From NCBI GenBank assembly GCA_017463155.1, contig JAFTPT010000020.1:62001-126000 (forward strand): a stretch of DNA of 64,000 bases. The letters are read 5' to 3'. Shown here in pieces: positions 51,408-59,079 of this stretch. The notes beneath the pieces were generated by a model. It made no database searches and had not been told where the DNA came from. It saw only the letters and a program-made list of their open reading frames with translations. The stretch comes from Blautia sp. Lineage in GTDB: Bacteria > Bacillota > Clostridia > Lachnospirales > Lachnospiraceae. The translations under genes were made by a program, and so were the position numbers. Position 1 is the first letter of the stretch; the number at the start of each line of letters is the position of its first letter.

Positions 51408-51482
51408 TGTTTTCTCCTCATCAATGTCCCGCCCGGTCATTCGGACAGGATCGTAAAAATCTGATCGATGGAAGGCCGCTCC

Positions 51483-52541
51483 CTACAGGAATCTGTGAAG
51501 CAGAAGCCATACCATGGAAGGTACCAGAACGAGAAAACCGCGCAGGACTCTCCGGGCAAGGCGGTCCCCTTCATTGCTTTGTTCTTTTAAAAGGGACGGT
51601 ACCAGAAAAGCGGCCGTCATCACCGGCACCACATAGATGGCGCTGTTGCTGAAGCAGACGCCGCACACACCGGTCAGAAAAAGGCCCGTATAGCCCCACG
51701 TCTTCTCCCCTTCCACGATCGCCGCCGCAAACACAAAGATGGCTGCGGTACACAGGTATGCCGTGATGGATTTTCCTTCGTAGGTCCGGTAGGCGAAATA
51801 ATGCGATACACCCGCGATGATGCTGAAGGAAAACCAGAGCGAAAGTAAAGAGAGAAGGACAAAAACGAAGCTTTTGCGATCGTCGTCCCCGAACAGCAGG
51901 CGCCCTCCCTTCAGAAGGAAAAGCCCGAAGACGGTCGAAAAGACCATGGTCATCGAGAAAACCTCCTGCAGGGCCGGATGAAGGCCCAGGAGCTGGAACA
52001 GCACGGCGCTGTTGTTCACATAGGTATTCAGAAGATAATAATGCTGCGGCGCATCGAGAAGGACGCCCGTATAGGGATCCATCCGTTCTATGGTATTGGA
52101 ATAGACGCTGGACGTGGGAAGCCCCAGATAATAGCCGGCGTCCAGGTCCGACACATGCTCGATATTAAAGCCGAGAACGACCGCGATGACGAGCAGAAGC
52201 AGCAGGACCAAAAGCAGCCACGGGGAAGTCCTGAGCTTCCCACAAAAAGCGCCGAATGCCTCCGCGATCTCCTTTCGCCGGAAGAACGCGCCGATCAGCA
52301 TCGCCGCCAGGCATACACCGGCCCAGGAAAGCGACAGGATCTTAAGAGATGAACCGATCATCTTCAGGGGCAGCGCCACGAGCTGGAATCCCGAAAAATA
52401 AAGCCCAAATCCCAGAAGAACCATATTCAGAAGAGAATTTCCGTGTATCTTTCTGCCCGGCAGTGAACCGAACAGGCAAAATACAACGAGATAGCCCGCC
52501 GCCAGTAAAAACCCGGCCGCATAGCCGATCATGCCAGTCAT
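51483..52541 (-). CDS. membrane protein, second copy of module part A
   Basis: 352 residues with about nine membrane segments. After the fourth helix comes an extracytoplasmic loop with SDLDAGYYLGLPTSS and RMDPYTGVLLDAPQHYYLLN, then LGLHPALQEVFSMTMVF. The 348-residue protein at 53327-54373 has the same layout (NVDADDSFFVGMAAGEV, HIDPYTGLAYKTLPKRYVYA, AGMHPAVLAHTFYPVV), so the two are paralogues. The early Asp-X-Asp-like acidic pair in the first loop is reminiscent of GT-C glycosyltransferases, but this is inference. It overlaps the 260-residue part B gene by 4 bases. Confidence 0.65.
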   Translation of the reverse strand: MTGMIGYAAGFLLAAGYLVVFCLFGSLPGRKIHGNSLLNMVLLGFGLYFSGFQLVALPLKMIGSSLKILSLSWAGVCLAAMLIGAFFRRKEIAEAFGAFCGKLRTSPWLLLVLLLLLVIAVVLGFNIEHVSDLDAGYYLGLPTSSVYSNTIERMDPYTGVLLDAPQHYYLLNTYVNNSAVLFQLLGLHPALQEVFSMTMVFSTVFGLFLLKGGRLLFGDDDRKSFVFVLLSLLSLWFSFSIIAGVSHYFAYRTYEGKSITAYLCTAAIFVFAAAIVEGEKTWGYTGLFLTGVCGVCFSNSAIYVVPVMTAAFLVPSLLKEQSNEGDRLARRVLRGFLVLVPSMVWLLLHRFL

Positions 52542-53320
52542 TCTTTTTCTCCTTTGTCTGCGAGGCGGAAAACACCGTAGTGGTTCACCGTCGTGATCAT
52601 CTGATAGCCGCTCTGTTCCATCACGGGCTGGCTCTCCTCATCCCGGAGGGGGACGACCAGATAGCTGCAGCCTTCGGAAATGCCGATCGTGGCCAGGCGG
52701 CTGTAATCCCGCTCTCCGTCTTCCATCAGCGCATAGAGTTCCTTTCGCTCCGCGGAACCTGCGCTTCGCCCCTTCCGGCCGTAGGGCATATACCAGGCAG
52801 GCTCATAGACCCTGATATACGTGGCGATCTGGTCGTTGGAGGCGACCTTGACCTCTTTTCCTTCGCTGTCCTGCCGGATTGCCTCACAGATCACGGCGAC
52901 CTCGTCCGGTACCTTCTGCCGGTTATGCAGTGTTTCGTAGTTGCCGGTCTCCCACTGGCTCGTCCCGCCCAGGGCAAAAAGAACAGCGCAGGCCGCTGTC
53001 AGCAGAAGTTTCAGCCAGAATGCTCCGGCCTTTGAACACAGATACGCAGCCGCCGCCGCGATCAGGATCATGGCCGGGAAGATCCAGTAGATGCGGAAGT
53101 AGAAATAGGGACCGATCGCGGTCTGGATCAGTTTGGCCGTCGGCGGAAAAAAGCACACGAATCCAACCACCGCCGTAAACAGCAGCAGGTCCCGGATCAC
53201 CCTGTTCTCTTTGATCACAAACAGTAGAACGACCATCGACAGAAGCAACAGGTACGGATACCAGCTGTCACCCCAGTACTCCGCCCATTTGGCGACGGCC
53301 TTCAAAAAAGCCTGTTTCAT
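52538..53320 (-). CDS. membrane protein, first copy of module part B
   Basis: 260 residues. Four membrane segments (YPYLLLLSMVVLLFVI onward) are followed by a soluble extracytoplasmic domain with YEPAWYMPYGRKGRS and a C-terminus CSYLVVPLRDEESQPVMEQS then HYGVFRLADKGEKE. It matches the 268-residue protein at 50601-51407. The start lies 6 bases after the part A gene upstream and the end overlaps the second part A gene, so A1-B1-A2-B2 is one tightly packed transcript. Function unknown; part A plus part B together would resemble one long glycosyltransferase-like membrane protein. Confidence 0.65.
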   Translation of the reverse strand: MKQAFLKAVAKWAEYWGDSWYPYLLLLSMVVLLFVIKENRVIRDLLLFTAVVGFVCFFPPTAKLIQTAIGPYFYFRIYWIFPAMILIAAAAAYLCSKAGAFWLKLLLTAACAVLFALGGTSQWETGNYETLHNRQKVPDEVAVICEAIRQDSEGKEVKVASNDQIATYIRVYEPAWYMPYGRKGRSAGSAERKELYALMEDGERDYSRLATIGISEGCSYLVVPLRDEESQPVMEQSGYQMITTVNHYGVFRLADKGEKE

Positions 53321-53326
53321 AGCAGT

Positions 53327-54373
53327 TCACCTGACAACATACAAGATTCCGACAGCCATTGCCGGAAGGACGCAGATCCCCCACGTGATAAGCCGTTTAA
53401 TGCTTCTGTACCGCACAAGATCCAGGAGTCCGAAGCATCCCAGGATCAACGGCGCGATCATTACGCCGAGCGACGAGCAAAGGCAGGCGCCCATGACGGC
53501 CATGAGCAGATAGTACCACGGATAGGCAGGCTCTTTTTCGAGCATGACGGTAAGGCCCAGATAGATCAGCACGGGCACTAGGATCGCCGCCAGCACGGCT
53601 TTTCCCTGCCAGAGACGGATCATCATCAGATTCAGCGCGTTTTTCTGCGTATAGCCCGAGAACCAGCCCATAACGGCCAATAACAGAAGAAAGATGCCCT
53701 GCGCCTCTCTCTTTCCCGGGAACAGCCTCTTTCCCAGCATATAAAGAAACAGATACGCAGCCGGCAGCAGTACCACGGGATAAAAGGTATGTGCCAGCAC
53801 CGCCGGATGCATGCCGGCCGACAGCACACTGTTCATCGCGAGAAGCGTCGGATACTGCGCGTACACGTAGCGCTTCGGCAAAGTCTTGTAGGCAAGCCCT
53901 GTGTAGGGATCGATGTGAAAAACAGTATCTGTCTCAACCTCCCCTGCCGCCATGCCCACAAAAAAGCTGTCATCCGCGTCCACATTGCCGTAGTGAAAGA
54001 CGATCACGACCTGAACAAGGATCAGGACGATCGCGGCCGCAAGGAACAGGTTCTCTTTTGTAAGAAAGCTCTTCGTATGATGCGAAAGACCGGCCGCACC
54101 GCCGGATTTTTTAAGGTCCAGGATAAAGGTGCGGATCCCCCACAAAGCCACGGCCAGCATGATCCCTCCATAGATCCAGGAAAGGATATGCAAGGGGCCC
54201 TGCACAGCCGTAAACAAAAGCGTCAGCAGCCATGCAAGCGCATAGGAAAACAAAAGTCCTGCAAGCAGGCTGTCGCCAAACCGGTATTCTTTTTTTGCCG
54301 ACAGTCCCCTCCCTGCCAGAACAGGGACGGCCAGCAGCCAGAAAAGCGCAAGCGCGCTCCGAATAACCATCAA
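53327..54373 (-). CDS. membrane protein, first copy of module part A
   Basis: 348 residues with about nine membrane segments and the same loop motifs as its paralogue at 51483-52541 (DADDSFFVG, IDPYTG, GMHPAVLAHTF). It ends in a membrane helix (MAVGILYVVR) without a soluble domain; the soluble part is supplied by the next gene. GCCTTTGATGG before the start gives only a weak ribosome binding site, though CTGAAGGAGAAGCC lies just upstream at good spacing. It follows the DUF362 gene by 24 bases. Confidence 0.65.
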   Translation of the reverse strand: MMVIRSALALFWLLAVPVLAGRGLSAKKEYRFGDSLLAGLLFSYALAWLLTLLFTAVQGPLHILSWIYGGIMLAVALWGIRTFILDLKKSGGAAGLSHHTKSFLTKENLFLAAAIVLILVQVVIVFHYGNVDADDSFFVGMAAGEVETDTVFHIDPYTGLAYKTLPKRYVYAQYPTLLAMNSVLSAGMHPAVLAHTFYPVVLLPAAYLFLYMLGKRLFPGKREAQGIFLLLLAVMGWFSGYTQKNALNLMMIRLWQGKAVLAAILVPVLIYLGLTVMLEKEPAYPWYYLLMAVMGACLCSSLGVMIAPLILGCFGLLDLVRYRSIKRLITWGICVLPAMAVGILYVVR

Positions 54374-54397
54374 AGGCTTCTCCTTCAGGTATTTGTA

Positions 54398-55498
54398 TTA
54401 ATCGTTTCGGTTTATATACTCTTTCAGGAATTCATAGATCTGCTGCTCCGTCGGCGGACAGCCCTCCACATGGTGCCGGAACAGACGTGTACAGTGACCG
54501 ACGCCAAGCTGTCCTTCCTTTCCGCGGAAGCCCTGCCCGATGCAGATCTTTTCGTTCAGGCGGTCCAGCAGTCCTTCCTGCCGCAGCATGTCAAGCGCAG
54601 GCAGCAGGTACCCGTAACAGGCGCTGCAGGATTCCACCTCTTCCACCTTGTCCTGCACCTCCACGACCTTCCGGGACAGCGGGATCTCGGAAGGCATCTT
54701 TTGTCCGATCACGCGGATGTCCGCCTTGTGAAGATCCGCGCATCCGACACCCAGGCCTTCGGCGAGCGTTATATACGGAACTTCGGCCGTCTCATAGTGC
54801 ATCAGATGACAGACATAGCTGTCGATCAGTACCGGGTCCCGGCCGGCCAGAATGCGGTTCATCACCACCGGATTTCCTCCGTCCTCAAAATCCAGATCGC
54901 CGCAGATGTTATCGACGACGATAAAATCCTGACGGATCGCGGTATTCAGGTGCGCGATGGGCTTGTGAAGCCCCATGGAATGAAAGCGTCTTTTTTCGCT
55001 GTTGGGGATCAGCCCCTTCATGTTCTTGAGCGCGCAGGTCACCCTGGTCTGGCAGTGTCCCTTGAGCACCGGAACGTTGATCAGAAAATCGATGTCCTGC
55101 ACCTTCCGGCAGATGGACAGCTCCATGCCGGCGCAGTCCGTGCGTATGCCTTTTTCCTTCTGCATATCATAGAACGGAACATCGTACCGTTCCGCCAGTC
55201 GGTCATAGCCGCATACGCGTACGGATGACGCAGTCTTTTCACCCACCCAGGAGCTTTCCAGCATACAGATCTTTGTAAAGCCGTTCTCCTGCAGGTATTC
55301 GATGATGCCGGCCACCACCTCCGGATGGGTCGTAGCGCCGTTCGACGCCGGCGAGGCGGAGACGAGGTTCGGCTTGATGCCGATCCGGGTCTTTCTGTCC
55401 CCGATCAGCTCCGAAAGCCCGCACGCCGAAAGCAGCTCCTTTGTCATCGAAAGGTATTCGGTTCCGCAGATAATATTGATCTGATTTTTATTCATCAT
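54398..55498 (-). CDS. DUF362 domain protein
   Basis: A 366-residue member of the DUF362 family, without the ferredoxin domain that many members carry. Conserved stretches are IGIKPNLVSASPASNGATTHPEVV, DFLINVPVLKGHCQTRVTCALKNMKG and ILAGRDPVLIDSYVCHLM. Cysteines occur in VESCSACYGYLL and near the C-terminus (GVGHCTRLFRHHVEGCPP), which could bind a metal or cluster. No activity is established for the family. It has its own promoter and heads the transcript that continues into the A-B-A-B membrane genes. Confidence 0.85.
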   Translation of the reverse strand: MMNKNQINIICGTEYLSMTKELLSACGLSELIGDRKTRIGIKPNLVSASPASNGATTHPEVVAGIIEYLQENGFTKICMLESSWVGEKTASSVRVCGYDRLAERYDVPFYDMQKEKGIRTDCAGMELSICRKVQDIDFLINVPVLKGHCQTRVTCALKNMKGLIPNSEKRRFHSMGLHKPIAHLNTAIRQDFIVVDNICGDLDFEDGGNPVVMNRILAGRDPVLIDSYVCHLMHYETAEVPYITLAEGLGVGCADLHKADIRVIGQKMPSEIPLSRKVVEVQDKVEEVESCSACYGYLLPALDMLRQEGLLDRLNEKICIGQGFRGKEGQLGVGHCTRLFRHHVEGCPPTEQQIYEFLKEYINRND

Positions 55499-55542
55499 AA
55501 ACAGCAGCCTCTGTAAGAGAATTTGTTTTGCATACCGCTCCT

Positions 55543-55572
55543 ATTCTACCATAAAAGCACATATTTCCTCAA
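55543..55572 (-). promoter_or_regulatory. promoter of the DUF362 operon
   Basis: On the minus strand TTGAGG (55572-55567), 18 bases, TAGAAT (55548-55543), 45 bases before the start codon. Confidence 0.7.
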
Positions 55573-55603
55573 CCATTACTTCAGAAGGGTCCCTTCCCCG
55601 AGA

Positions 55604-55629
55604 GAAGAAAAAAGAGCCGAATCGGCTCT
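55604..55629 (-). terminator. terminator-like hairpin with no gene in front of it
   Basis: AAGAGCCGAATCGGCTCTT is a near-perfect palindrome. The minus-strand reading ends in TTTTTTC, the form of an intrinsic terminator. No recognised minus-strand gene lies to its right before the divergent hydrolase. The 55499-55800 gap otherwise holds the two divergent promoters and the hydrolase leader. Confidence 0.6.
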
Positions 55630-55705
55630 TATTCCGGAAAGTGTTTTGTCAGGCGCGGACGCCAAGAATGGAAAGCATGACACAAAAAGACTCCATTTGC
55701 AAGCA

Positions 55706-55735
55706 TTGACATGGGATAGCCGGACAGGATAAAAT
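55706..55735 (+). promoter_or_regulatory. promoter of the alpha/beta hydrolase gene
   Basis: TTGACA at 55706-55711, 18 bases, TAAAAT at 55730-55735, about 65 bases ahead of the start codon. Confidence 0.75.
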
Positions 55736-55762
55736 GATCCTGCAGATTGATTCTTTGACGAG

Positions 55763-55796
55763 TGCTCCTTGAAGGGCGTTCGTGAAGAAAGGAGCA
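55763..55796 (+). promoter_or_regulatory. hairpin that covers the hydrolase ribosome binding site
   Basis: TGCTCCTT (55763-55770) is the exact reverse complement of AAGGAGCA (55789-55796), which contains the Shine-Dalgarno sequence just ahead of ATG 55801. The 18-base loop between them is free, so translation may be limited by this fold. Confidence 0.55.
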
Positions 55797-55800
55797 TGAC

Positions 55801-56724
55801 ATGAAGATCAAAAAGAAGATCGTAATCCCGGCCGTCCTTTCGGCAGGCTCTGTCGCCGCAGCCGGCGGTCTCAGCGCTTACCTGGCCTCCTTCGTCGCCC
55901 ATGGAAAAAGGCAGACCCTCGAAGAAGCCTGTGAATGGCAGAAAAGCCAGTACGACCTCTCCTTCTATGAGGATCTCGGTAAGTCCGACTACACCGTCGA
56001 CAGCTACGACGGATACACCCTGCACGTACAGCTTTGCAGGAACCCGGCCGGCGGCCGCAAATATGTGATCATCTCCCACGGCTACACGGATAACCGGTAC
56101 GGCGCAGTCAAATACATGCGCACCTATCTGGAAGCCGGTTATCACTGCATCATCTACGATCTCCGCGGCCATGGTCTCAACGAGCCCGACTACTGCACCT
56201 ACTCGGTCCGGGAAGCCCAGGATCTGTACACGCTGATCCAGGATACCCGTGCACGGTACGGACTGGATATCCTCCTCGGTCTTCACGGGGAATCCCTGGG
56301 CGGAGCCACCACCTGCGCGGTTCTCAAATATGAGCAGAACCTTGCCTTTGCGGTCTCCGACTGCGGCTTTGCCGATATCTCCAACGTGCTGAAGGTGGCC
56401 ATGAAACGGATGCATGTGCCTGGCTTCATGCTCTACCCAACGAGCGGGATGTCCAGACTTCTATACGGCTTTACCTACCGCGAAATGCAGCCCGTCAAGG
56501 CCATCGAAGGAAACAGGGTCCCTGTTCTTTTCCTCCATGGTGAGGAAGACCATTTTATCGTGCCGGACAACAGCCGGCGGCTGCAGGAAAAAACAGCCGG
56601 ATACAGCGAGCTGCATCTGATCCCCGGGGCCGGACATGCCAAGTCCGTGCTGACGGAACCGCAGCTGTACGATACGTATGTAAAGAATTTTCTTTCGCGT
56701 GTCGAGAACGGAACCCTTGCATAG
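55801..56724 (+). CDS. alpha/beta hydrolase, membrane-associated
   Basis: 307 residues with a basic N-terminus and one hydrophobic segment (VIPAVLSAGSVAAAGGLSAYLASF), which anchors or exports the protein. The hydrolase core has HGYTDNRYGAV (oxyanion region), the nucleophile Ser in LLGLHGESLGGATT near residue 164, the Asp in LFLHGEEDHFIVPDN near residue 247 and the His in IPGAGHAKSVL near residue 278. It resembles serine-aminopeptidase-like or lysophospholipase-like families common in Firmicutes. The substrate is unknown. Confidence 0.85.
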   Translation: MKIKKKIVIPAVLSAGSVAAAGGLSAYLASFVAHGKRQTLEEACEWQKSQYDLSFYEDLGKSDYTVDSYDGYTLHVQLCRNPAGGRKYVIISHGYTDNRYGAVKYMRTYLEAGYHCIIYDLRGHGLNEPDYCTYSVREAQDLYTLIQDTRARYGLDILLGLHGESLGGATTCAVLKYEQNLAFAVSDCGFADISNVLKVAMKRMHVPGFMLYPTSGMSRLLYGFTYREMQPVKAIEGNRVPVLFLHGEEDHFIVPDNSRRLQEKTAGYSELHLIPGAGHAKSVLTEPQLYDTYVKNFLSRVENGTLA

Positions 56725-56754
56725 GCACAGTACGGAATACTATCCTATGAAACG

Positions 56755-56820
56755 AAAAAAGCACCCGCTTTGTCTGCTCTCCTTCTTTCGAAGACAGGAC
56801 AGTCTGGCTGGTGCTTTTTC
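56755..56820. terminator. bidirectional intrinsic terminator
   Basis: AAAAAAGCACC (56755-56765) pairs with GGTGCTTTTT (56810-56819) around a loop of about 44 bases that can itself fold. T runs are present for both strands. It lies between the convergent hydrolase and small exported protein genes. Confidence 0.75.
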
Positions 56821-56838
56821 TTTCAGATCCATTTTTCT

Positions 56839-57330
56839 TTATTCAGCCGCCTCTTCCTCCATCGGCTGCGGGTCGGATACAACGACCTTGTGGTCATACC
56901 ATTTTCCCTTGGTTCCGATCAGGGCAAGGTCAAATTCCTCGTCGAGAGCCGGAACCGGAACATCAAACCCATAGACCTCTTCGGTCATCCCGTCACTGTA
57001 GGTGACCGGGTCCGTAGTCGGCTCAAGGAGTTCGGCGCCTTCCTTTTTGGCGTCCTCCGCCAGGCCGCAGAACAGGTTTACGATACTCTTGGATACCAGG
57101 GTGATATGGAGAGTCATCTCTCCGTCCTTCACCGTCAGGATCCCGCGGCCGTCGCACGTTTCATTGACATGGAACATCGAGCTGTCAGTCTCGAACACGG
57201 CCGAGTAGGTTCCGTCCTCAAGGACCGTCCCGGTGGTTTCCTCAGCTTTTTTTTCCTCCGCCATTACCGGCAGGCAGAAAAGAAAAGCCGCAAGCAAAGC
57301 CGCCATGGCGGCTGTCATGATCTTCTTCAT
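56839..57330 (-). CDS. small exported protein downstream of the cobaltochelatase
   Basis: 163 residues from the ATG at 57330 (GGAGGGAACGAAAGA before it). A signal peptide (MKKIMTAAMAALLAAFLFCLPVMAEE) precedes an acidic mature domain with DGTYSAVFETDSSMFHVNE, GRGILTVKDGEMTLHITLVS and GKWYDHKVVVSDPQP, suggesting a beta-sandwich. A Cys in the signal region is not in a clear lipobox. I do not recognise the family. It lies 102 bases after cbiK on the same strand, separated by an attenuator-like hairpin, so it may share B12 control and bind a tetrapyrrole or metal; this is inference. Confidence 0.7.
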   Translation of the reverse strand: MKKIMTAAMAALLAAFLFCLPVMAEEKKAEETTGTVLEDGTYSAVFETDSSMFHVNETCDGRGILTVKDGEMTLHITLVSKSIVNLFCGLAEDAKKEGAELLEPTTDPVTYSDGMTEEVYGFDVPVPALDEEFDLALIGTKGKWYDHKVVVSDPQPMEEEAAE

Positions 57331-57350
57331 TCTTTCGTTCCCTCCGATCT

Positions 57351-57392
57351 TTAAAAGGAGCCGGCAGCATGCTTTTGGCTGCCGCCGGCTCC
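57351..57392 (-). terminator. attenuator-like hairpin between cbiK and the small exported protein
   Basis: On the minus strand GGAGCCGGC (57392-57384) pairs with GCCGGCTCC (57365-57357), followed by TTTTAAAG. It probably reduces read-through from cbiK into the next gene. Confidence 0.65.
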
Positions 57393-57432
57393 GGATCATC
57401 TCATGCAAAGCAGCAAGATGATATCATTGTTC

Positions 57433-58644
57433 TTATTCTGCGCTCAGGGAGTCGATAGCGGCCTGGGTATGAGCAACATACAGATCCTCGACAGCCGGGA
57501 TACGGCCAAGGCCTTCGATCTGTGTGGTCACTTCAAGACCGGCTGCAGTGAACATGCTCAGCCAGGAATCCTCATCCTCACCGGCCATATCGTTGTTGGC
57601 GTGATCACCGGCAACGACCATCAGCGGGCGAAGGATAACCTTCTGGAATCCGGCTTCCTGAACAGCTGCGATCACGTTGTCGCAGGCGGTCTCTTCCGGC
57701 TCGCCCTCGACGGTGCCGATAAAGACGTTCTTGTAACCAAGCTCGTTCATCTGGGTCTGCATCTGGTTGTAGGTTACGTTAGCGGTATGGGAAGTGCCGT
57801 GGCCCATGAATACGAATGCGACGGAATCATCCGCGGCTGCATCGGTGGTCTCATAGCCGGCGATCTCAAGAGCAGATGCGACAACAGCTTCTGCGACAGC
57901 CTTCTTGTCATCGTTGATGACGGTTGCGTCTTCACCGACCTCACCAAGGAGCGGCTCTGCGACAACAACGTTTTCAAAGTTGTCCGCATACTCTTCGAGA
58001 GTTGCGCACATTTCATCGTACTCGGCGCCATGCATCAGATGGGTCGGCTGCACGATCAGATTCTTGACGCCGTTGGCAACAGCGCGGTCAAGAGCCTGGG
58101 TCATGTTGTCGATGACTTCGCCGTCTCTGGCCTGTACATGGTTGATGATGATCTGAGCAGTGAAGGCTCTGCGTACGGCATAGTCCGGGAAAGCAGCTTC
58201 CAGCGCATCCTCGATGCCCTTGATATCGGTAGCACGGCTCTCATTGAAAGAGGTACCGAAGCTCACGACCAGCAGCTCGTTCTCGCCGATCTCGTCGCCG
58301 TTGCGGGGATCATCCTCGGAAGCATCGCCGGTATCTCTTCCGAAATAATCCGGATCAGCGTCTTCGCCTTCGACCAGTTCCTTCTGCTCGTCGGTCAGAG
58401 CATCCCAGCCGGCCTTGGCGGCTTCGATCTGTGCATCGGTCTCGTCGGTGCGTTCCTGTACATAGATCGCATCGATCAGTGCGGCTACTTCGTCAGCGGC
58501 TGCCTGGTCATCACCGGCTGCCTCTTCGGTAACTTCTTCGGTTGCTTCTTCTGCTTCCTCAGCGAAGGTGCAGACATTGCCCATGGCCAGAAGGGTCGTC
58601 ATGGTAAGTCCAAGTGCGAGTGCTTTTACTACTCTGTTCTTCAT
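57433..58644 (-). CDS. cbiK: exported sirohydrochlorin cobaltochelatase (CbiK type)
   Basis: 403 residues. The C-terminal 270 residues are CbiK-type chelatase, starting with ELLVVSFGTSFNESR; the metal-binding His residues are in PTHLMHGAEYDEMC and RPLMVVAGDHANNDM, and VFMGHGTSH is also conserved. It inserts Co2+ into sirohydrochlorin in anaerobic B12 synthesis. Unusually, the N-terminus has a signal peptide (ALALGLTMTTLLAMGNVCTFAEE) and an acidic helical linker of about 100 residues, so the enzyme is probably outside the membrane. A cobalamin riboswitch lies upstream. No other cob/cbi genes are in the window. Confidence 0.88.
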   Translation of the reverse strand: MKNRVVKALALGLTMTTLLAMGNVCTFAEEAEEATEEVTEEAAGDDQAAADEVAALIDAIYVQERTDETDAQIEAAKAGWDALTDEQKELVEGEDADPDYFGRDTGDASEDDPRNGDEIGENELLVVSFGTSFNESRATDIKGIEDALEAAFPDYAVRRAFTAQIIINHVQARDGEVIDNMTQALDRAVANGVKNLIVQPTHLMHGAEYDEMCATLEEYADNFENVVVAEPLLGEVGEDATVINDDKKAVAEAVVASALEIAGYETTDAAADDSVAFVFMGHGTSHTANVTYNQMQTQMNELGYKNVFIGTVEGEPEETACDNVIAAVQEAGFQKVILRPLMVVAGDHANNDMAGEDEDSWLSMFTAAGLEVTTQIEGLGRIPAVEDLYVAHTQAAIDSLSAE

Positions 58645-58736
58645 GTTACATCCTCCTAAAAAAAATAGATCTATACCAGGGCCTCATGGCCTTAAGTATC
58701 CGTAAGCCCTAAGAGAAAGAGATCATGATGTGAAAC

Positions 58737-58767
58737 AAAAAACGCCGCTTTGCAAGGCAAAGAGACG
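58737..58767 (-). terminator. terminator of the cobalamin riboswitch
   Basis: On the minus strand CGTCTCTTTGC (58767-58757) pairs with GCAAAGCGGCG (58753-58743) with one mismatch and one wobble, followed by TTTTTT. It sits between the aptamer and cbiK and would be used when cobalamin is bound. Confidence 0.8.
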
Positions 58768-58834
58768 TCAGACTTCCGTAATCGGCGGCACGATCAGTTT
58801 CTCGTGATCTGGGGGGCTCTCCCCTGTACCAATC

Positions 58835-58999
58835 CATCAGGCAGGTTTCCTGGCTCGCAGATCGATGCGGCATATGCGCCTTCCCGGTTTCCCAGTGACA
58901 TTCATGCAAATGCTGCTCCCTGCATACAGTGACGAGTTCGCGCAGGCCTTACACCTGCTTCCCTATTATCCCGCGGAACGATTCCGCAGGCACCTGATG
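58835..58999 (-). promoter_or_regulatory. cobalamin (adenosylcobalamin-type) riboswitch
   Basis: The minus strand shows the conserved elements in order. The closing helix P1 is CATCAGG (58999-58993) with CCTGATG (58841-58835). Inside are GGGAAGCAGGTGTAAGGCC, GAACTCGTCACTGT, GGGAGC, ATGAATGTCACTGG (the B12-box region) and CTGGGAAACCGGGAAGG, then GAGCCAGGAAACCTGCC. It controls cbiK and probably the small exported protein. A covariance scan with the cobalamin models would confirm it. The rest of the 58645-59134 gap holds the terminator, the leader and the promoter. Confidence 0.93.
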
Positions 59000-59010
59000 C
59001 ACAAGTATGA

Positions 59011-59079
59011 AATTAGGATGTTCACCCGCAGGGATCGTTCCGGATCCGGCCGGAAAAACACTGCGGAAACATCCTAATT
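59011..59079. repeat. 12-bp inverted repeat in front of the cobalamin leader
   Basis: AATTAGGATGTT (59011-59022) and AACATCCTAATT (59068-59079) are exact reverse complements. CCGCAG and CTGCGG form an inner pair. The outer right arm abuts the -10 box of the cbiK promoter, so it may be an operator or an RNA hairpin at the 5' end. Confidence 0.7.

Noticed and set aside
55576-56415. Minus-strand open frame of 279 codons opposite the alpha/beta hydrolase
   Set aside because: The hydrolase has a full catalytic triad and its own promoter; the antisense frame has no family match, even though it runs over the orphan terminator hairpin.
57403-58659. Plus-strand open frame of 418 codons opposite cbiK
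   Set aside because: Hydrophobic, low-information antisense of cbiK; no start signals, and the riboswitch supports the minus-strand gene.
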